Source: Tieghemiomyces parasiticus (lineage: Eukaryota > Kickxellomycota > Dimargaritomycetes > Dimargaritales > Dimargaritaceae). Taken from it: a stretch of 12,943 nucleotides of DNA. The translations under genes were made by a program, and so were the position numbers. The stretch covers positions 1 through 12,943 of the forward strand of contig JANBPT010001177.1 in NCBI GenBank assembly GCA_027575765.1, given 5' to 3'. This document shows, in pieces, positions 10,082 to 12,943 of the stretch (the stretch's first letter is position 1; the number at the start of each line of letters is the position of its first letter). The notes beneath the pieces were generated by a model. That model ran no database searches, was not told where the DNA came from, and saw nothing but the letters and a program-made list of their open reading frames with translations.

Positions 10082-10927
10082 TTGTTTGGCTTATGTTATA
10101 ACAGAGTTGGATTGTTAGTTACCCACTCTCGTGGCGTCACTAAATGAAAGAGAAAGAGAGTGTGTGTGTGCGTGTGTGGTCCATTATACTCTTATTTGCA
10201 AACGACTTTGTGCCATGCGATGATGAATATTGTAACCAAGGCGCCCACTGGGAAACCTCCGATTCCAAGGACGCCGCCTCCCTTCAGGATCTGTCTTCCT
10301 GATGGAAACTTCCAACTTCCATCAACAGATTGCTCACACCCTTTGCAAGATAGGAAAGTGGCGACCTTCAATGCGGGTGACAAACGCAACTCGATTTCGA
10401 GTCCTCCTTATCATGGAGAAGGGCCAGAACCGAGCGCCTTAATTTGCACCAAACGATTTTACCTCATCTTCCAACCCACTCATATTTATAAATGGCCAAC
10501 CGCCCATTATTGTAGGTTCGGTAAGTAAGTAATAAATACTTGTCTTTGTTTAAACTCGGCCTGCTCGCCTTGCAACCCTCCCTCGGTCTTTACTAGTTGC
10601 TCCTCCCCTCGGGCTACACACCCCGTCACAATACCGCACCACCAGCGTGTAGCATTTGTGGCGCGTGTCCTCTGAGTTTGCGTTTCGATGGAGGCAAAGT
10701 GTGCGTTTAATGAGCCGAGCTGTTTGCATGTGCGTTAGTATTGAGGAACATACAGCAAAGTGAGACATTAGCAGAATGGCAAAAGGTCGAGCCTATTAGT
10801 ATGTAGTGCCGACGCACGGTGTTCCGACGTCGAGTAGCAGCAGACGCTGATAATATCATTATAGCAACCTTATTTATCGCGGTATTAATCAAAAGCGTCC
10901 GAAAATTCTTTGTTGAGTACCCTGAGC
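10082..10927. other. Intergenic region with overlapping ambiguous frames
   Basis: This follows the stop of the helical-protein gene. Between 10192 and 10528 both strands are open. The plus frame from the ATG at 10220 gives 102 residues, proline-rich, and stops just before an AATAAA at 10531-10536. The minus frame 10389-10192 encodes a 65-codon stretch with a Gly-rich hydrophobic segment resembling one membrane helix (GALVTIFIIAW), but it lacks an ATG and would need an upstream exon. At most one is likely to be real and neither matches a known family. The rest (10540-10927) shows nothing convincing. Confidence 0.5.
10146..10179. repeat. Microsatellite: GA-rich run followed by (GT)n
   Basis: A GAAAGAGAAAGAGAG tract passes directly into TG dinucleotides with a single C interruption. 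It lies about 65 bases after the stop of the helical-protein gene, so it is probably in or near its 3' UTR. It is a simple-sequence repeat and prone to length change. Confidence 0.85.
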
Positions 10928-10935
10928 TATATATA
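10928..10935 (+). promoter_or_regulatory. TATA box ahead of a short coding-like frame
   Basis: CTATATATAC (10927-10936) is identical over ten bases to the TATA element of the small secreted protein gene at 12158-12167. Candidate starts follow at 10974 and 11035. An identical core at a similar distance from an ATG argues that transcription starts near 10960. Confidence 0.5.
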
Positions 10936-11034
10936 CTACGACAAAGAACCCATCAAATAAAGGAGAATCTAAGATGAAAAGAAAAGTTCTTGTACCACTT
11001 ACACCAAAAAACACCGTTCTCGCTAAATCCAACA

Positions 11035-11349
11035 ATGACCGAGCCTGTCACCGCGTTTCCCCTTGCCATGACCCGCAAGGACGAGTCCCGTCCTACATCT
11101 CGACCTCCCGCACAGGAAAGTGTCGCCACCGGAGGCATCGAAGAGCCTGGTGCGGAATCGTCGGACGGAGCCGACACAACACAAGCGGGGCATGCTGGGC
11201 TTAACGCAAGCCAACAGGGGGAATGGCGTTATAAGAATTCACCATACTGCCATCGTGACCACAGCACCCGATTCTCTGCCGGTATTCGTCCATGTCCTAA
11301 TTTTCAAAGGGCACTATCGATGCCACCTGTGACGCCTATGCGCGGGTAG
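11035..11349 (+). CDS. Short hypothetical frame, possibly a first exon or gene remnant
   Basis: The frame from the ATG at 11035 is 104 codons. Its first 60 or so residues are Ser/Thr/Pro/Glu/Ala-rich with codons ending mostly in G or C, like the confident genes here. They resemble a disordered N-terminus (starting MTEPVTAF). After about residue 63 (GEWRYKN) the sequence loses this character and ends without any domain. A TATA box lies 107 bases upstream. An earlier ATG at 10974 opens a different 76-codon frame over the same DNA, which weakens the case. A donor-like GTAGAC at the stop (11346) and a perfect TACTAAC at 11386-11392 hint at an intron, but joining past it soon meets another stop. 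It may be a truncated duplicate, a small unknown protein or not a gene. Confidence 0.3.
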   Translation: MTEPVTAFPLAMTRKDESRPTSRPPAQESVATGGIEEPGAESSDGADTTQAGHAGLNASQQGEWRYKNSPYCHRDHSTRFSAGIRPCPNFQRALSMPPVTPMRG

Positions 11350-11820
11350 ACGTAAACTGGGCGAGAAATGAGCGAAAAGGGGTTTTACTAACAGAAGTGG
11401 TAGGAGGTTCACTGCAAAGTGGCGCGTGCTACGCTCTGTCGAGTAGTGTCAGGAAAAATAAGCTGTAAAAACGGAGGATAGCCCCAGAGTAACTGGATAC
11501 CGTCGGGTATAAACGTGAGCGGCCTGGCTGTTCGGTTCTTTAGGTGGCACATGTGGCTGTCAGTAGTGCCAGGTTGGCGGTCTGCTACGGTAGAGAGAGC
11601 GGAGAGGAGGACTGAAAATGGCCATTGCCAGGTGGTCAGTGTATCAATAAAACTGAAAGTAGTACACTTCGTCCAAATCGGTAATAGGGATGAAACACGG
11701 TGGATTGACTAACCGCGGTGGACGGCCATTTTCGATTGACCCTGGTTTAGTTGGCCGCTGCTGTGTCACGATCGGCGTGCCATATCGAGGGGTGGCAAGG
11801 AAGAAGGGAAAGTAACTGGA
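11350..11820. other. Intergenic spacer, nothing recognised
   Basis: No frame here has a domain or coding bias. The only notable element is the TACTAAC sequence at 11386-11392, a perfect match to the yeast-type intron branch site, in a region where no intron can be confirmed. Confidence 0.55.
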
Positions 11821-12043
11821 GAGCAGAGATCCCGAATTATGGACACCACATTGCCATATGTGACCGGGACGTTTGGCTATGGCCAGAGCTGCAGAGCAGA
11901 GATCCCGAGTTGTGGACACCACATTGTCATATGTGACCGGGACGTTTGGCTATGGCGAGAGCTGCAGAGCAGAGATCCGGAATTATGGACACCACATTGC
12001 CATATGTGACCGGGACGTTTGGCTATGGCCAGAGCTGCAGAGC
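11821..12043. repeat. Three-copy 73-bp tandem repeat upstream of the secreted protein gene
   Basis: Units are 11821-11893, 11894-11966 and 11967-12039, followed by a four-base start of a fourth (GAGC). Unit 1 and unit 3 differ at one base; unit 2 differs from unit 1 at four. Every unit carries CATATGTGACC and GGGACGTTTGGCTATGG. The period is not a multiple of three, so frames running through it shift in each copy; the repeat is therefore not protein-coding. It ends 116 bases before the TATA box of the small secreted protein gene. Confidence 0.97.
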
Positions 12044-12158
12044 TGCCGCCCGACATGCTCGGATGGAGGCAGTCTATCGCTCTGGCTTTCTTTAGTGCCA
12101 AGGAGCGCAAGAGGAATTCTGGGACCTACCGCCCTCCCTCCTCTCCATTGCGCTCGGC

Positions 12159-12166
12159 TATATATA
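12159..12166 (+). promoter_or_regulatory. TATA box of the small secreted protein gene
   Basis: TATATATA inside CTATATATAC lies 128 bases before the ATG at 12287. The interval has no other ATG and is rich in C and T, which fits a leader of about 95 nt with transcription starting near 12190. Confidence 0.65.
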
Positions 12167-12286
12167 CGCCAGGTTGGCCGCCCTTAGTTGAACTATCATC
12201 ACTCCTACCACTCGTATCTTTCCCAGTCGCAACTTCACCGATCGCCTCACTGTCTCCGTCCGCTCTTCCCGTCCTCGTTCATCACG

Positions 12287-12661
12287 ATGGTACTGAAATC
12301 TACCCTGTTCGCTCTTACCGCCGGCCTGATTACCGCCTTTTTGGTGCCTGCCCACGCCGCTGTGGTCCCGGTTCCTGTGTCCCAGACCCTTACTCGCCGT
12401 GGAAACCCACTGCTGGATAGCGAGAAAGCGAGAAAGGCGCGTAAAGCCCAGCAGGGGAATCCTTTCAGTTTTGGCCAAGGCCAGTCGAGTACCCCGATGA
12501 CCGAACATCAGAGAAACAACGCAGCGCGTGTAGAGAAATACGGAAATCCACTCTCCCTTGGACCCCGTGATAGCTATGAGACACGTGCGCAACAGATGCC
12601 AAAGTTTTCATTCAACTTGCCACAGCAGAATCCTTCGGGATCCTGGTGGAACCCTCGCTAG
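12287..12661 (+). CDS. Small secreted protein with repeated GNP motifs, possible peptide precursor
   Basis: A single-exon gene of 124 residues. The start is the first ATG after the TATA box; the frame is open further upstream only from a TTG. Residues 1-24 form a clear signal peptide (MVLKST, a hydrophobic core, AHA before the likely cut). A short Val/Pro segment leads to LTRR at 35-38, a typical Kex2 site, immediately followed by GNPLLD. Related blocks recur: GNPFSFGQ at 57-64 and GNPLSLGP at 86-93, with a looser PKFSFNLP at 105-112 and a terminal WWNPR. Basic residues precede the blocks (ARKARKA, ARVEK). There are no cysteines, unlike most fungal small secreted effectors. In known Kex2-processed repeat proteins such a layout yields several related secreted peptides; that is inference here because only one strict dibasic site is seen. 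The family was not recognised. A 73-bp tandem repeat sits just upstream of its promoter. Confidence 0.85.
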   Translation: MVLKSTLFALTAGLITAFLVPAHAAVVPVPVSQTLTRRGNPLLDSEKARKARKAQQGNPFSFGQGQSSTPMTEHQRNNAARVEKYGNPLSLGPRDSYETRAQQMPKFSFNLPQQNPSGSWWNPR

Positions 12662-12846
12662 CCATAGGAATGGAGCACACGTTGGAGACCTGCGGATGTG
12701 AAATCCACTTCGTTCTATAGTAAAATTCTGGCGCTCTCTGTTCCCACCAGGGTGCACCCCGCCCCCTCTCCTTTAGATCGAATTTCGTCCTAAAAACGAC
12801 TCTCGATCACTAACGCTGCCGTCTGACTCGCCCTAACGGTTGCTCC

Positions 12847-12852
12847 AATAAA
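12847..12852 (+). terminator. Probable polyadenylation signal of the small secreted protein gene
   Basis: AATAAA lies 186 bases after the stop codon in an AT-rich patch (12846-12865). No earlier AATAAA occurs after the stop. The rest of the tail to the end of the window shows no frame of interest. Confidence 0.5.
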
Positions 12853-12943
12853 TATTTATAAAATTGCTAACTTCGCTCACCGTCCCACTCGGACAGTGCA
12901 ACCCACTGGGATTATGGCTTATAACATTGAAAGATGCAGAGCG

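Noticed and set aside
11751..12187. Repeat-containing proteins encoded through the tandem repeat
   Set aside because: The 73-base period shifts the frame in each copy and frames are open on both strands by repetition. There is no sign of protein-level selection.
1..12943. CRISPR array, tRNA or rRNA genes, transposase, reverse transcriptase or viral genes
   Set aside because: Looked for on both strands. The only tandem repeat has no spacers, no cloverleaf with a T-loop motif was found, and no catalytic motifs of mobile or viral enzymes were seen in any frame.

Overview
This is a eukaryotic nuclear window and most likely fungal. The anchor gene, PEX2, is broken by five short introns (112-150 nt) with GT...AG ends. 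The protein genes have pyrimidine-rich leaders, and three sit behind TATA-like boxes. Two genes start with signal peptides, and one of those has a dibasic Kex2-type site. The PEX2 protein looks fungal. An early-diverging, GC-rich fungus would fit, but the order or species cannot be fixed without a search.

Layout. 1-3083 is gene-poor and holds only weak reading frames, one isolated TATA-like box and a G run. 3284-4714 (+) is an intronless F-box-like/leucine-rich-repeat protein. It converges on PEX2 (minus strand, 6937 to 4929, six exons, 436 aa), a RING-finger E3 ligase subunit of the peroxisomal import-receptor export complex. About 1.2 kb of spacer separates PEX2 from a divergent plus-strand gene (8126-10081, three exons, about 588 aa). 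That gene encodes a signal-peptide protein with a helical middle, a cationic tryptophan-rich helix and a long disordered acidic tail; its family was not recognised. 10082-11815 is mostly noncoding, with ambiguous reading frames and one TATA box leading into a short coding-like segment. Three copies of a 73-bp tandem repeat (11821-12043) lie just upstream of the promoter of a small secreted protein gene (12287-12661, 124 aa). That protein has a signal peptide, an RR site and repeated GNP[LF] motifs.

How the genes relate. Nothing ties the four confident genes into one pathway. PEX2 and the LRR protein are both candidates for ubiquitin-linked roles: PEX2 through its RING domain, the LRR protein only if its weak F-box is real. 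The two secreted products are unrelated in sequence but are the accessory, possibly lineage-specific part of the window. No rRNA, tRNA, CRISPR array, transposase, reverse transcriptase or viral gene was seen.
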